Part shown: positions 17,614 to 26,980 of the stretch, one piece after another
How positions within the stretch are numbered: position 1 is the first letter of the stretch
Layout: the number at the start of each line of letters is the position of its first letter
Assembly: GCF_003259315.1 (NCBI RefSeq)
Contig: NZ_QLLT01000009.1
Coordinates: forward strand, 62,001-126,000
Origin: Kitasatospora sp. SolWspMP-SS2h
GTDB taxonomy: Bacteria; Actinomycetota; Actinomycetes; Streptomycetales; Streptomycetaceae
DNA length: 64,000 nucleotides
Direction: 5' to 3'
Program-made: the position numbers and the translations under genes
The notes under the pieces: model-generated
The model's input: the letters and a program-made list of their open reading frames with translations, nothing else
The model's database searches: none
What the model was told of the DNA's origin: nothing

Positions 17614-18543
17614 ATGCCGACCCGCAGTGTGCTGCTCGTCCTGTTCGACGGGGTGCAGAGCCTCGACGTCAGCGGCCCGCTGGAGGTGTTCCACGGCGGT
17701 GGCTACCACGTCACCACCGCCTCGCCGGGCGGCCGTCCGGTGCGCACCAGCAGCGGTCTCACCCTGCTGCCCGACACCGACCTCGACCTGGCCGCCCCCG
17801 CGCACACCCTGCTGGTCCCCGGCGGGGCCGGCGCCCGCGGCGAGGTCGCGCCCGGGCTGTCGGCCCGGATCGCCGCCCTCGCCGCCGACGCCCGGCGGGT
17901 GGTCTCGGTCTGCACCGGCACCTTCCTGCTCGCCGCGGCCGGCCTGCTGGCGGGCCGCCGGGTCACCACCCACTGGCGGCACTGCGCGACGCTGGCCGCC
18001 CGCCACCCCGAGCTGACCGTCGACCCGGAGCCGATCTACGTCCGGGACGGGCGCTTCCTGTCCTCGGCCGGTGTCACCGCGGGCATCGACCTGGCGCTGC
18101 ACCTGGTCGAGGAGGACCTCGGCCGGGAGGTCGCGCTGGCGGTGGCCCGGGAGCTGGTGGTGTTCCTGCGCCGTCCCGGGGGCCAGGCCCAGTTCTCGGT
18201 CCAGTTGTCGGCGCAGCTCTCCGAACGGGACCCGGTGCGCGAGGTGCAGCGCTGGATCACCGAGCACCCGGAGGCGGACCTGTCGGTGGAGTCGCTGGCC
18301 CGCCGCGCCTCGCTGTCGCCGCGCCAGTTCGCCCGGGTCTTCACCGCGGACGTCGGCGTCACCCCCGGCCGCTACGTGGCCGACGCCCGGCTGGAGGCGG
18401 CCCGCCGCCGCCTGGAGGACACCCGGGACGGCGTCGAGCAGATCGCCCGGGCCTGCGGCTACGGCTCGGCCGAGGCGATGCGCCGGGCCTTCGCCCGCAC
18501 CCTGGCCACCACCCCGGCCGACTACCGCCGCCGCACCCGCTGA
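17614..18543 (+). CDS. GlxA-family AraC-type transcriptional regulator
   Basis: 309 residues: an N-terminal DJ-1/PfpI-like domain (VLLVLFDGVQSLDVSGPLEVF onward to about 170, with VSVCTGTFLLAAAGLL holding the nucleophile-elbow Cys) and a C-terminal pair of AraC helix-turn-helix motifs (from about 215; LARRASLSPRQFARVFT and IARACGYGSAEAMRRAF). Some of these regulators respond to amine or amide metabolites. No clear target sits beside it; the next gene is convergent. Confidence 0.92.
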   Translation: MPTRSVLLVLFDGVQSLDVSGPLEVFHGGGYHVTTASPGGRPVRTSSGLTLLPDTDLDLAAPAHTLLVPGGAGARGEVAPGLSARIAALAADARRVVSVCTGTFLLAAAGLLAGRRVTTHWRHCATLAARHPELTVDPEPIYVRDGRFLSSAGVTAGIDLALHLVEEDLGREVALAVARELVVFLRRPGGQAQFSVQLSAQLSERDPVREVQRWITEHPEADLSVESLARRASLSPRQFARVFTADVGVTPGRYVADARLEAARRRLEDTRDGVEQIARACGYGSAEAMRRAFARTLATTPADYRRRTR

Positions 18544-18580
18544 CGGCCACCGCCGCCAAGCCGCCGCACCGGGGCCGAGG

Positions 18581-19798
18581 TCACCACTGCGACCAGGGCA
18601 GGGTCCAGCCGCTGAGGCCGTTCGCCGGGTCGAGCGGCTGCTTCTTGACCGAGTTCCGGACGATCACGACATCGCCGATCTTCGAGGCGGCGTAGACCTT
18701 GCCGGCGGGGGAGTTCTCGTCGCCCTCCGGGGTGTCGAGGATGCCGATGCAGCCGTGGCTGATGTTCCCGTGGCCGGCCACCCCCTGGGCTTCCGGGTTG
18801 CCGTGCAGGTAGGTGCCGGAGGAGGTGAGGCGCATCGCGTGCGGGTCCACCGTGTCGTAGCCGGGGCCCTTGAGGCCGACCTGCCCCTTGGAGGTCATCC
18901 TCTCCATCCGGCTCTTGGCCGAGATGACCATGGTGCCGTTCCAGGACGGGTTGTCGTCGGTGCCGGCGACGATCGGGATGGTCTGGTCGGGCTTGCCGTC
19001 CTCCTTGACCACCATCCGGTGGGCGGCGGCGTCTACCTCGCTGATCCGGGAGCGGGCGATGGTGAAGTGCTCGTCGCGCTGGGTCGCGCCGTACACGCCG
19101 GGTGCCAGTTCCACGCTCTTGGTGCGCAGGTGGACCTGGACGGTGGTGCCGGGCTTCCAGTACTCGGCGGGGCGCAGGTCGAGCCGGGTGTCGTTCTCGA
19201 ACCAGTGGCCCCTGACCTGGGTGCCGTCGGAGGCCTCGACCACGATGGCCTGCTCGACCGCCGCCTTGTTCTTGACCTTCACGCCGCCGAAGTCGACCGA
19301 GATGATCATGCCGACGCCGAAGTCCTGGCCGGTCACCACGTTGTCCTCGACCTTGGTGGTCTTCTTGGGGACGAGGGTGGTGAAGGTGCTGGTGGCGGCG
19401 GTGGCCACGCCGTCGGCGTCGGTGGCCTCGGCGTTCACCCGGTAGGTCGAGCCGACCGAGAGCCCGCCGGTGACCGGGGTCCAGGTGAGGCCGTCGGGGG
19501 CGAGGGCGCCCTCGACCGGCTTGCCGTCCTGGTCGGTGACGGTGACGCCGGTCAGCTTGCCGGTCGCCACCGAGACCTTGACCGCCCCCGGGGCCACGTC
19601 CTTCGCGCCGTCCCCCGGCTCGATCGACAGCACGGCCGCGGACGCCTTCGCCCGCGCCGAACCGCTCTCCCCGCCCCGGCCCGCCCCGCCGGAGTCACCC
19701 CCGGCACCGGCGTCCCCGCCTCCGCTCCCGCCGGCACCGCACGCGGCCAGCAGCAGCACCCCGCTCAGCACCGCGCCCATCATCGAAACCCGTCGCAC
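18581..19798 (-). CDS. L,D-transpeptidase lipoprotein
   Basis: 405 residues. The signal peptide and lipobox VLLLAACG place it outside the membrane. An Ig-like region (about 55-260; VTDQDGKPVEGALAPDGLTW) precedes a YkuD catalytic domain with GHGNISHGCIGI, whose Cys and His form 3-3 or Braun-type cross-links. The architecture matches mycobacterial LdtMt2-like enzymes. GTG 19798 gives MVRRVSMMGAVLSG after a GGGAGGG ribosome site; an upstream extension lacks signal-peptide sense. A paralogous role to the PBP at 29219 in wall cross-linking is likely. Confidence 0.93.
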   Translation of the reverse strand: MRRVSMMGAVLSGVLLLAACGAGGSGGGDAGAGGDSGGAGRGGESGSARAKASAAVLSIEPGDGAKDVAPGAVKVSVATGKLTGVTVTDQDGKPVEGALAPDGLTWTPVTGGLSVGSTYRVNAEATDADGVATAATSTFTTLVPKKTTKVEDNVVTGQDFGVGMIISVDFGGVKVKNKAAVEQAIVVEASDGTQVRGHWFENDTRLDLRPAEYWKPGTTVQVHLRTKSVELAPGVYGATQRDEHFTIARSRISEVDAAAHRMVVKEDGKPDQTIPIVAGTDDNPSWNGTMVISAKSRMERMTSKGQVGLKGPGYDTVDPHAMRLTSSGTYLHGNPEAQGVAGHGNISHGCIGILDTPEGDENSPAGKVYAASKIGDVVIVRNSVKKQPLDPANGLSGWTLPWSQW

Positions 19799-19936
19799 GA
19801 CGGCCCCCCTCCCACCGGTCCATCCGGCTTTCCGGAAGAGGTACACGCACCGAGGGACGCCCGGGTTTCGGCCGCCGGCCCCGAGAAGTGTCACGATTCC
19901 GCACGGCCGCCCGCCGTCAGCCCCCGCCACCCGCCG

Positions 19937-20314
19937 TCAGCCCTCGCCCTCGCCGTCCGGACGCTGGAACTCCGGCTGGTCCAGCAGCCGCAGCCAACTG
20001 CCGTCCGGCTGCTGCCGCACCACCTGGGCGCGGGCCCCGGCGCCGTCCTTGGGCGGGGTGGCGGTCAGCGCGATGCCGTCCGCGGCCAGCGTGGGCAGCG
20101 GCGGTTCGGGCGTGAACTGCGGCCGGTGGGCGAGGACCCGCTCCCAGAGCGCCTGGATCGCGGCCCGGCCGACCGTCAACTGCCCGGGCGGGTAAGCCAT
20201 CACCGCGTCCTCCTCGTACAGCGCGGCCACCCCGGCGGCGTCGCCCGCGTTGGAGCGCTCCACGAACAGCCGGGTCAGGTCCTCGGGCCGCATCGCCTTC
20301 TCGTACGCGTTCAC
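19937..20314 (-). CDS. SnoaL/DUF4440-like (NTF2-fold) protein
   Basis: 125 residues with the NTF2-like pattern: LTRLFVERSNAGDAAGVAALYEEDAVM (13-39), then a Gly-rich turn and a beta-sheet half ending in WLRLLDQPEF. Related proteins are small cyclases, hydrolases or binding proteins. It is divergent from the LysR regulator, which may control it. Confidence 0.8.
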   Translation of the reverse strand: MNAYEKAMRPEDLTRLFVERSNAGDAAGVAALYEEDAVMAYPPGQLTVGRAAIQALWERVLAHRPQFTPEPPLPTLAADGIALTATPPKDGAGARAQVVRQQPDGSWLRLLDQPEFQRPDGEGEG

Positions 20315-20384
20315 CGCTGCCTCCTGGTCGTCGTCCTGCGGTGCCTCCAGCCTTCCGCCGCCCGTGCCAGAAGTCCAACAGCTG

Positions 20385-20412
20385 GTTCTGCTCAGTACTA
20401 GAATCAGTACGC
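20385..20412 (+). promoter_or_regulatory. LysR-gene promoter, probably leaderless
   Basis: A TAGAAT -10 box (20399-20404) ends 8 bases before the LysR ATG at 20413, so transcription should start at or next to the A of the start codon. Two TCAGTAC copies (20392-20398 and 20404-20410) flank the box and could be binding half-sites. Confidence 0.6.
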
Positions 20413-21306
20413 ATGGAGCTGAGGCAGCTGGAGTACTTCGTCGCGGTCGCCGAGGAGCGCAACTTCACCCGGGCCGCCGAGCGGGTGCACATCAGCCAGT
20501 CCGGGGTGAGCGCTCAGATCCGGCAGCTGGAAAGGGAGTTGGGCGCCGAGCTGTTCGACCGCTCGGCCCGGGTGGTGACGCTCACGGTGGCGGGCAAGGC
20601 GGCGCTGGAGCACGCCCGGCAGGCGCTGGCCGCGGCCCGCGCGGTGGGGCAGGCGGTCGGCGAGGTCACCGACCTGGTCCGCGGCAGCCTGTGCCTGGGC
20701 ATGGTCGCGGGCTGCACCCTCACCCCGCTCTTCGACGGCCTGGCCGCCTTCCACCGGGCCCACCCCGGCGTCGAACTCGCCCTGCTGGAGGGCGACTCCG
20801 AGCACCTCACCGAGGCCGTCCGCTCCGGCGCCCTCGACCTCGCCCTGATCGGCCGCCCCGCACCCGCGCCCGACGGCCTGGACGCGCACGTGGTGGTCAG
20901 CGAACCCCTGGTCGCCGCCGTCCCGCCCGGCCACCCCCTGCTGGACGGGCACGGGGACGGGGACGGCCCCACCCTCGCCGAGCTGCTCGCCCACCCGCTG
21001 GTCTGCATGCCCCGGGGCACCGGCCTGCGCGCCGTCCTGGACCGGGACTGCGCCGCCCGCGGCCTGACCCCCCGGATCGCCCTGGAGGCCGGCGCCGCCA
21101 CCGCGATCGCCGACCTGGCCGTCCGGGGCCTGGGCGTGGCGGTGCTCAGCCGCTCGATGGCCGCGGCCTTCCCGGCCCTGGTGCCCGTCCCGGTCCGCGG
21201 CCTGACCACCCCGGCGCTGCTCGCCCTGGTCAACCGCCCGTCCCCGCCCCCGGCCCTGCGCGCCCTGCTCTCCGCGCTGCGCCGCGCCTTCCACCTCCCG
21301 GCGTGA
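20413..21306 (+). CDS. LysR-family transcriptional regulator
   Basis: 297 residues. The winged helix-turn-helix is MELRQLEYFVAVAEERNFTRAAERVHISQSGVSAQIRQLERELGAELFDR (1-50), followed by a type 2 periplasmic-binding-like effector domain (from about 90: GSLCLGMVAGCTLTPLF). ATG 20413 fits the LysR N-terminus exactly and the upstream promoter. The divergent SnoaL-like gene is the likely target. Confidence 0.93.
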   Translation: MELRQLEYFVAVAEERNFTRAAERVHISQSGVSAQIRQLERELGAELFDRSARVVTLTVAGKAALEHARQALAAARAVGQAVGEVTDLVRGSLCLGMVAGCTLTPLFDGLAAFHRAHPGVELALLEGDSEHLTEAVRSGALDLALIGRPAPAPDGLDAHVVVSEPLVAAVPPGHPLLDGHGDGDGPTLAELLAHPLVCMPRGTGLRAVLDRDCAARGLTPRIALEAGAATAIADLAVRGLGVAVLSRSMAAAFPALVPVPVRGLTTPALLALVNRPSPPPALRALLSALRRAFHLPA

Positions 21307-21307
21307 C

Positions 21308-21340
21308 GACGGGCCGCCGGAGGCGCTCCGGCGGCCCGTC
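21308..21340. terminator. Bidirectional terminator, LysR / M24 peptidase
   Basis: GACGGGCCGCCGGAG, GCG, and the exact complement: a 15-bp perfect stem with a 3-base loop between convergent genes. Confidence 0.8.
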
Positions 21341-21352
21341 CCCTCCCACCCC

Positions 21353-22471
21353 TCAGTTCACGAAGGCCAGTTCGTGCGGCGTGCCGTTGAACCGCAGCCC
21401 GCCGTCCTCGGTGACGGTCACGATGTCCTCGATCCGGACGCCGAACCGCCCTGGCAGGTAGACTCCCGGCTCGATCGAGAAGCACATGCCGGGCACCAGC
21501 GGCTGGGTCTCGCCCTCGACCAGGTACGGCGGCTCGTGGGTGGTGAGCCCGATGCCGTGGCCGACCCGGTGGATGAAGTACTCGCCGTACCCGCCGTCGG
21601 TGATCACCTTGCGGGCCACCCGGTCGATGTCCTGGCAGGTCACCCCGGGCGCGACGGCGTCGAACGCGGCCTGCTGGGCGCGCCGCACCAGGTCGTGGAC
21701 GGCGAGCACCTCCGCGGGCGGCTCGGTGCCGACGAAGACGGTGCGGGTGGTGTCGGAGCCGTAGCCGTCCTTCAGCCCGCCGAAGTCCAGCACCACGGTG
21801 TCGCCGCGCCGGATCAGCCGGTCCCCGGCCTCGTGGTGCGGGTTCGCCCCGTTCGGCCCGGAGCCGACCACGGTGAAGTCGACCTGGCTGTGCCCGTGCT
21901 TGACCAGCAGCGCGGCCAGGTCGGCGGCCACCTGGTTCTCGGTCCGCCCGACGAAGGGCATCCCCAGGATCTCCCCGTACGCCAGGTCCGCCGCTGCCCC
22001 GGCCGCGGCCAGCCGCTCCAGCTCGTCGTGGTCCTTCACCGCCCGCAGCATCGGCAGCACGTCGGTCAGCGCCGCGTACGAGCTGCCCGGCAGCGCCCGC
22101 TGGAGCCCGAGCAGGTGCATCGCCCAGGCGTTGTCGGAGATCCCGTACCGGCCGCGGCCGTCCAGGTTCGGCGCGAGCGCCGCGTACGGGTCGGAGCCGT
22201 CCGTCCAGTCGGCCATCCGGACGGCCTCCGCGCCCGGCGCCGCCTCGGCGTCCGGGCGCTCCAACGTCGGTACCAGCAGCACCGGTTCGGCCCCGGCCGC
22301 GACTACCAGGGCGGTCAGCCGCTCGGTCGTCGCGGTGGGCCGGTAGCCGGTCAGGTAGGCCAGGTCGGGGCCGGGGGTGACGACCAGTCCGGCCAGCCCG
22401 GCGTCCGCGGCGGCGGTCGCGGCGCGGGCCATCCGGGCCTGGAAGTCGGCGGTGGTGAACGGCTCGGGCAT
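21353..22471 (-). CDS. Xaa-Pro aminopeptidase/dipeptidase (M24)
   Basis: 372 residues. An N-terminal creatinase-like domain precedes the pita-bread metallopeptidase. All five metal ligands are visible: Asp in VLDFGG, Asp in GSDTTRT, His in RVGHGIGLTTHE, Glu in SIEPGVY and Glu in VRIEDIV. It would remove or cleave residues next to proline. It is the last gene of the permease-peptidase run, 93 bases after the M20 gene. Confidence 0.93.
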   Translation of the reverse strand: MPEPFTTADFQARMARAATAAADAGLAGLVVTPGPDLAYLTGYRPTATTERLTALVVAAGAEPVLLVPTLERPDAEAAPGAEAVRMADWTDGSDPYAALAPNLDGRGRYGISDNAWAMHLLGLQRALPGSSYAALTDVLPMLRAVKDHDELERLAAAGAAADLAYGEILGMPFVGRTENQVAADLAALLVKHGHSQVDFTVVGSGPNGANPHHEAGDRLIRRGDTVVLDFGGLKDGYGSDTTRTVFVGTEPPAEVLAVHDLVRRAQQAAFDAVAPGVTCQDIDRVARKVITDGGYGEYFIHRVGHGIGLTTHEPPYLVEGETQPLVPGMCFSIEPGVYLPGRFGVRIEDIVTVTEDGGLRFNGTPHELAFVN

Positions 22472-22489
22472 GTGCTCTCCCTCTCGGTC

Positions 22490-22564
22490 AGCGGCGGGCG
22501 GGCGGCGGCGGGCGGTCGGCGGTCGGTGGTGGTCGGTCAGCGGCGGGCGGTCGGCGGCGGGCGG
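22490..22564. repeat. GGCGGGCGGTC-type repeat between M20 and M24 genes
   Basis: Irregular tandem GGCGGGC/GGTCGGCG units fill most of the spacer between two co-directional genes. No hairpin or gene seen. Confidence 0.6.
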
Positions 22565-23923
22565 TCAGCGGCGGGCGGCGGCCGCGTAGTGGCGCAGGAA
22601 CAGCGCCTCCACCCGGGCCATGTGCTCGATCTCGGACGGGTCCACGCTCTCGTTGGGCGCGTGGATCAGGCAGCGCGGCTCCTCCACGCCCATCAGGATG
22701 AGCTCCGACTCCGGGTACTGCGCCGCCAGCACGTTGCACAGCGGGATCGACCCGCCCTGCCCGAGGAAGGACAGCGGCTTCCCGTAGACCTCCCGCGCGG
22801 CCCGGTCGAGCGCCCCGTACGCCGCGCCGTCGGTGGCGGCCTTGAACGGCGAGCCCTTCGACTCCGGCTCGACCGTGACCCGCGCGCCCCACGGCGCCGC
22901 CGCCACCAGGTGCGCGGTCAGCGCGTCCTGCGCGGCGCCCGGGTCCATGCCGGGCGGCACCCGCAGGCTGACCCGGGCCCGGGCGGTGCCGGGGATCGCC
23001 GCCGCCGAGCCGACCACCGGCGCGCAGTCGATGCCCAGCACCGTCACCGCCGGGCGGGCCCACAGCCGGTCCGCGACCGTCCCGGAGCCGGTCAGGCCGA
23101 CGCCCTCCAGCACGCCCGCGTCCGCGCGGAACTGCTGCTCGTCGTAGCCGACGCCCTCCCAGGTCCCGCCGTTCTCCAGGCCGTCGATCCGGGTGCCGCC
23201 CTCGGCGTCGCGCAGCGAGTCGAGGATGCGGACCAGCGCGGCCAGCGCGTCCGGGGCGGGGCCGCCGAACATCCCGGAGTGCACGTCCGACGCCAGCGTC
23301 CGCACCGTCACCACGACGTTCGCCAGGCCGCGCAGCGAGGTGGTCGCGGTCGGCACCCCGACCGCCGCGTTGCCGGTGTCGCACACCAGCAGCACGTCCG
23401 CGTGCAGGTCCTCCGGGTGCTGCGGGACGTACGCCTCCAGGCCGCCGGTGCCCTGCTCCTCCGAGCCCTCCGCGACCAGCTTGATCCCGACCGGCAGGTC
23501 GTCGCCGAGCGCCCGCAGCGCGGTGAGGTGCATGACGATGTTGCCCTTGCAGTCCGCGGTGCCGCGCCCGTACCAGCGCCCGTCCCGCTCGGTCAGCTCG
23601 AACGGGGGCGTGGTCCAGGCGGAGTCGTCCAGCGGCGGCTGCACGTCGTAGTGGCAGTACAGCAGCACGGTCGGCGCGCCGGGCGGCGGCGGGCGGTGCC
23701 CGAGGACGGCGTGGCTGCCGTCCGGGGTCTCCGCCAGCCGGACGTCCCGCAGGCCGGCCTCGGTGAACGCGGCGGCCACCCACTCGGCGGCCTCCCGGCA
23801 CTTCTCCGGCGGCTGCTGCCGCGGGTCGGCGACCGAGGGGATGGCGACCAGCTCGGCCAGGTCCCGCTTCGCCTGCGGCATCAACGCCGCGATCCGGTCG
23901 GCGAGTTCGGTGTCGGTGCTCAT
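22565..23923 (-). CDS. M20 family dipeptidase
   Basis: 452 residues. Zinc and catalytic motifs of M20 peptidases are present: YCHYDVQP (His), YGRGTADCKGN (bridging Asp), AEGSEEQGTGG (catalytic and metal Glu), CDTGN (Asp) and LIHAPNESV (His). The central lid domain starts near VVVTVRTLASDVHSGMFGG. ATG 23923 follows GGGGGAG. With the APC permease and M24 enzyme it suggests uptake of dipeptides or amino-acid derivatives followed by cytoplasmic cleavage. Confidence 0.93.
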   Translation of the reverse strand: MSTDTELADRIAALMPQAKRDLAELVAIPSVADPRQQPPEKCREAAEWVAAAFTEAGLRDVRLAETPDGSHAVLGHRPPPPGAPTVLLYCHYDVQPPLDDSAWTTPPFELTERDGRWYGRGTADCKGNIVMHLTALRALGDDLPVGIKLVAEGSEEQGTGGLEAYVPQHPEDLHADVLLVCDTGNAAVGVPTATTSLRGLANVVVTVRTLASDVHSGMFGGPAPDALAALVRILDSLRDAEGGTRIDGLENGGTWEGVGYDEQQFRADAGVLEGVGLTGSGTVADRLWARPAVTVLGIDCAPVVGSAAAIPGTARARVSLRVPPGMDPGAAQDALTAHLVAAAPWGARVTVEPESKGSPFKAATDGAAYGALDRAAREVYGKPLSFLGQGGSIPLCNVLAAQYPESELILMGVEEPRCLIHAPNESVDPSEIEHMARVEALFLRHYAAAARR

Positions 23924-23933
23924 CTGCTCCCCC

Positions 23934-24368
23934 TCAGTTCCGGACCGTGTCATCGGTCTTGATGTCCTTGATCTTCTCCTGGTAGTCGTCCAACCGGTCC
24001 GGGCAGTAGACGCTCAGCACCAGCGCCTCCGCCTGCACCGTCCGGGCGGCGACGATGACCGGCCGCTGCCCGGGCCCGGCGGCCCCGTTCGACATCTGCA
24101 ACCGCTGGAAGCCGGTCTTCAGCGCACTCGCCGGGTCCTGGCACACCGCGCCGCCGTCGGTCCCCAGGGTGCGGGCGACCTGGCCGCGGTCCGGCGTCGG
24201 GTAGTCGTTCTCCTGGAGCTTCGTGATCAGCTGGTCGGCCTTCCGGTACGACTCGTTGGTGGCGTGCTGCTGGGTGAACGTCAGCAGCCCGATCACCACC
24301 ATGGCGACCAGCACCACGACCGCGCCGACGTAGATCCACCTGTGCTCGGAAGCCATCCGGGTGCTCAT
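23934..24368 (-). CDS. Small single-pass membrane protein
   Basis: 144 residues: a short cytoplasmic N-terminus, one membrane helix (IYVGAVVVLVAMVVIGLLTF, about 12-31) and an external domain with two cysteines that may pair. No family recognised. It lies 10 bases before the M20 gene and downstream of the permease, so it could be an accessory subunit of either. ATG 24368 is preceded by GAGGTGGG; the frame extends further upstream through Arg/Glu repeats that are probably untranslated. Confidence 0.7.
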   Translation of the reverse strand: MSTRMASEHRWIYVGAVVVLVAMVVIGLLTFTQQHATNESYRKADQLITKLQENDYPTPDRGQVARTLGTDGGAVCQDPASALKTGFQRLQMSNGAAGPGQRPVIVAARTVQAEALVLSVYCPDRLDDYQEKIKDIKTDDTVRN

Positions 24369-24375
24369 CCGCCCA

Positions 24376-24456
24376 CCTCGCTCCGCCCGCTCACGCTCCG
24401 CCCGCTCCATCCGTCCTGTCCGCTCCGCCCGCTCACGCTCCATCCGCTCCGCCCGC
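24376..24456. repeat. CTCCGCCCGCTCACG repeat cluster
   Basis: Repeated CGCTCCGCCCGCTC and CACGCTC units fill the spacer between permease and membrane-protein genes. Unit length varies, so this is a simple imperfect repeat. Confidence 0.6.
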
Positions 24457-25932
24457 TCACGCCGCCTCCTCCTCGATGGCCGCGGCCGCCGCCGGGTCGC
24501 GCCACTCGGGCTTGCTGGCCTTCAGGAAGCCGAACGGGACGATCACGCCCAGCAGCAGCAGACCGCCGCCGACGATCCCGATGTACGCCCAGACACTGCC
24601 GCCGCCGAACTGCGAGGACGGCACGAACCCGATCACCATCGCCGCCGCCGAGGCCAGCAGGCCCACTACGCACAGCACCCCCAGCGCCGGGGCGCGGTAG
24701 CCGCGCGGGTGGTCCGGCCGGAGCCGGCGCAGCCGCATCGCCGCCAGGAACATCAGCAGGTAGACGATCAGGTACACCTGCGTGGTGATCACCGAGAAGA
24801 TCCAGTACACGCTGGAGACGTTCGGGATCAGCGCGTACATCAGCGCGATGGCCGTGGTCACCACGCCCTGCGCGACCAGGATGTTCTGCTGCACCCCGTG
24901 GCTGTTCAGCTTCTGCAGCGAGGGCGGCAGGTAGCCCTCCTGCCGGGAGATCATCAGCAGGCCCTTCGACGGGCCGGCCAGCCAGGTCAGCATGCCGCCC
25001 AGCGAGGCCGCGACCAGGCCGACCGCGACCAGCGGCGTCAGCCAGCCGATGTGGAAGTACTGGAAGAACGCGTCGAACGCCTGCATCACGCCCGCCGTCA
25101 GCGACAGCTGGTCGGCCGGCACCACCCAGCTGATCGCCAGCGCGGGCAGGATGAAGATCAGCAGCACCAGGCCGACCGCCAGGAACATCGAGCGCGGGAA
25201 CTCCTTGCCCGGGTTCCTCAGCGAGGAGACGTGCACCGCGTTCATCTCCATGCCCGAGTAGCTCAGGAAGTTGTTGACGATCAGCACCAGGCTCGCCAGG
25301 CCCGTCCAGGCCGGCAGCAGGTGGTCCGCCGACATCGGCGCCGCCGAGCCGTTGCCCTGCCCCAGGAACACGAAGCCCAGCACCACCAGCAGCGCGCCCG
25401 GGATCAGCGTCCCGATGATCAGCCCCCAGGACGCCAGGCCCGCCACCGCGTTCGTCCCGCGCGAGGACACCCACACGCCGGTCCAGTACAGCACCATGAT
25501 CACGATCGCGGTGTACAGCCCGTTGCTGGCCAGGCTCGGGTCCACCACGTACGCGATCGTGCTGGCCACGTACGCCAGCAGGCTCGGGTAGTAGAAGATC
25601 GTCATCGCGAACTGGCACCACACCGCCAGGAACCCCAACGGCTTCGACAGCCCCTGGGCCACCCAGTTGTAGACCCCGCCCTCCCAGCCCGACGCCAGCT
25701 CCGCCGAGACCAGCGCCGTCGGCAGCAGGAACACGATCGCCGGCACCACGTACAGGAACACGCACGCCAGCCCGTACACCGCCATCGTCGGCGACGACCG
25801 CAGGCTCGCCACCGAACTGGTCGTCATCAGCGCCAACGTCACCCAGGTCATCCTGGGCGCCGCCACCGCCTTCACCCGCCGCCCCGCAACCGCCGCCGCC
25901 CCCTCCGGACCCGGCACATCCGCCGCGCTCAT
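24457..25932 (-). CDS. APC-superfamily amino acid permease
   Basis: 491 residues with about 12 membrane helices. The N-terminal MTWVTLALMTTSSVASLRSSPTMAVYGLA resembles the glutamate/GABA antiporter-like branch of APC transporters, and EFPRSMFLAVG and YRAPALGVL are family features. ATG 25932 follows GGGAGGAGG. First gene of a four-gene run with a small membrane protein and two peptidases, so the substrate may be an amino acid or dipeptide. Confidence 0.9.
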   Translation of the reverse strand: MSAADVPGPEGAAAVAGRRVKAVAAPRMTWVTLALMTTSSVASLRSSPTMAVYGLACVFLYVVPAIVFLLPTALVSAELASGWEGGVYNWVAQGLSKPLGFLAVWCQFAMTIFYYPSLLAYVASTIAYVVDPSLASNGLYTAIVIMVLYWTGVWVSSRGTNAVAGLASWGLIIGTLIPGALLVVLGFVFLGQGNGSAAPMSADHLLPAWTGLASLVLIVNNFLSYSGMEMNAVHVSSLRNPGKEFPRSMFLAVGLVLLIFILPALAISWVVPADQLSLTAGVMQAFDAFFQYFHIGWLTPLVAVGLVAASLGGMLTWLAGPSKGLLMISRQEGYLPPSLQKLNSHGVQQNILVAQGVVTTAIALMYALIPNVSSVYWIFSVITTQVYLIVYLLMFLAAMRLRRLRPDHPRGYRAPALGVLCVVGLLASAAAMVIGFVPSSQFGGGSVWAYIGIVGGGLLLLGVIVPFGFLKASKPEWRDPAAAAAIEEEAA

Positions 25933-26093
25933 CCACCGCCTCCTCCCGCCGACCCCGCCCACCGGAGCCCGCCCCCCCACCCTCCGGCCCCCGTCCCCAC
26001 CCCGCATCCGATAACCCGTCACCACCCCCTCCCCCCTCACCGGAACGGCCCAACGGCCCACCCTGACGGGCCGTCGGAACCGGGAGCGGATCG

Positions 26094-26974
26094 CTAGAGT
26101 TCGCCGGCCGCCCGCAGGATCCGGTTCCACCACTCCAGCCGCCCGACCTCCTTCGAGTCGTGCACCTTCCGCGGCCGGAGCCGCTCGTAGCCGGCGACCA
26201 GCCGGTCGGCCTTCCGCCGGGTCAGCAGCGGCACCTCGTGGCGGACGACCCCCTCCCACCTCGCCGCGTGGCCTCCGGCTCCTCCCGGTGCAGCAGCTCG
26301 ACCGGCAGCTCACGGCCGACCGCCCACACCACCAGGTCGGGAGCGTCGGCCAGCAGGTGCCAGTGCGCCTTCGACCGGACCCGGCTCATCGCCTCCACCT
26401 CCTCCAGCACCGCCCGCCGGACCGCGATCGCGGTCCGGACCCCGTCGGCCCGGGTCCGCTCGTCGAACAGCGACCGGAACGCACGGCTCGACTGGTCCCG
26501 CCACACCTCGTTCCGGCCCTTCCGGTCCAACGCGAGGAACCCCAGCTCCGGCCCGGCCTCCCGGACGAGCAGCGCCAGCGCGGTGGTGGCCTCCCCCACC
26601 GAGTAGGACTCCCGGACCGGCCCGCTCCACACCGCCCCCCGCCGCAGCCGGAAGAGGACGCCCCGGCGGGCGAACTCGTCCGCCAACCCGCGCATCACGG
26701 GGTTGCGCACCAACAGGTCCTGCGGCGTCGCCGGGTTCTGGAACAGGTGCGCCCGGTCGTGCGCGGCCCGGGCCCGCTCCCGCGCCCCGCCGGTGACGAT
26801 CCGCACGTCCACCACCGCCCGGGCCAGGTGCTCGGGCGACAGGTCCGGCGCGTGCCGCTCGGCCACCCCGAGGGTCTGGTTCCCGTCGATGCACTCGACC
26901 CCGAACAACTGGACGTGCCACACGCTCCGGTCCCGGTCCAGGCAGAAGGAACGCTCGTCCACACCGAGCACCAC
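26094..26974 (-). pseudogene. AIPR-like abortive-infection protein, short and frameshifted
   Basis: The frame from 26974 contains the AIPR pattern: VECIDGNQTLGVAE (nucleic-acid/guide region), AHLFQNPATPQDLLVRNPVMRGLADEFARRGVLFRLRRG and SYSVGEATTALALLV. Full AIPR proteins are around 500 residues or more; this one lacks the N-terminal half. After HREEPEA the frame is lost. One base restored near 26266 would continue HAARWEGVVRHEVPLLTRRKADRL to the stop at 26094. It is therefore a decayed phage-defence gene or contains a sequencing error. The location just downstream of tRNA-Pro suits acquired DNA. Confidence 0.5.
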
Positions 26975-26980
26975 CCGCCC

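Noticed and set aside
24376..24456. Start of the small membrane protein further upstream (Arg/Glu-rich extension)
   Set aside because: The extension is a translation of the simple repeat, and a better ribosome site precedes ATG 24368.
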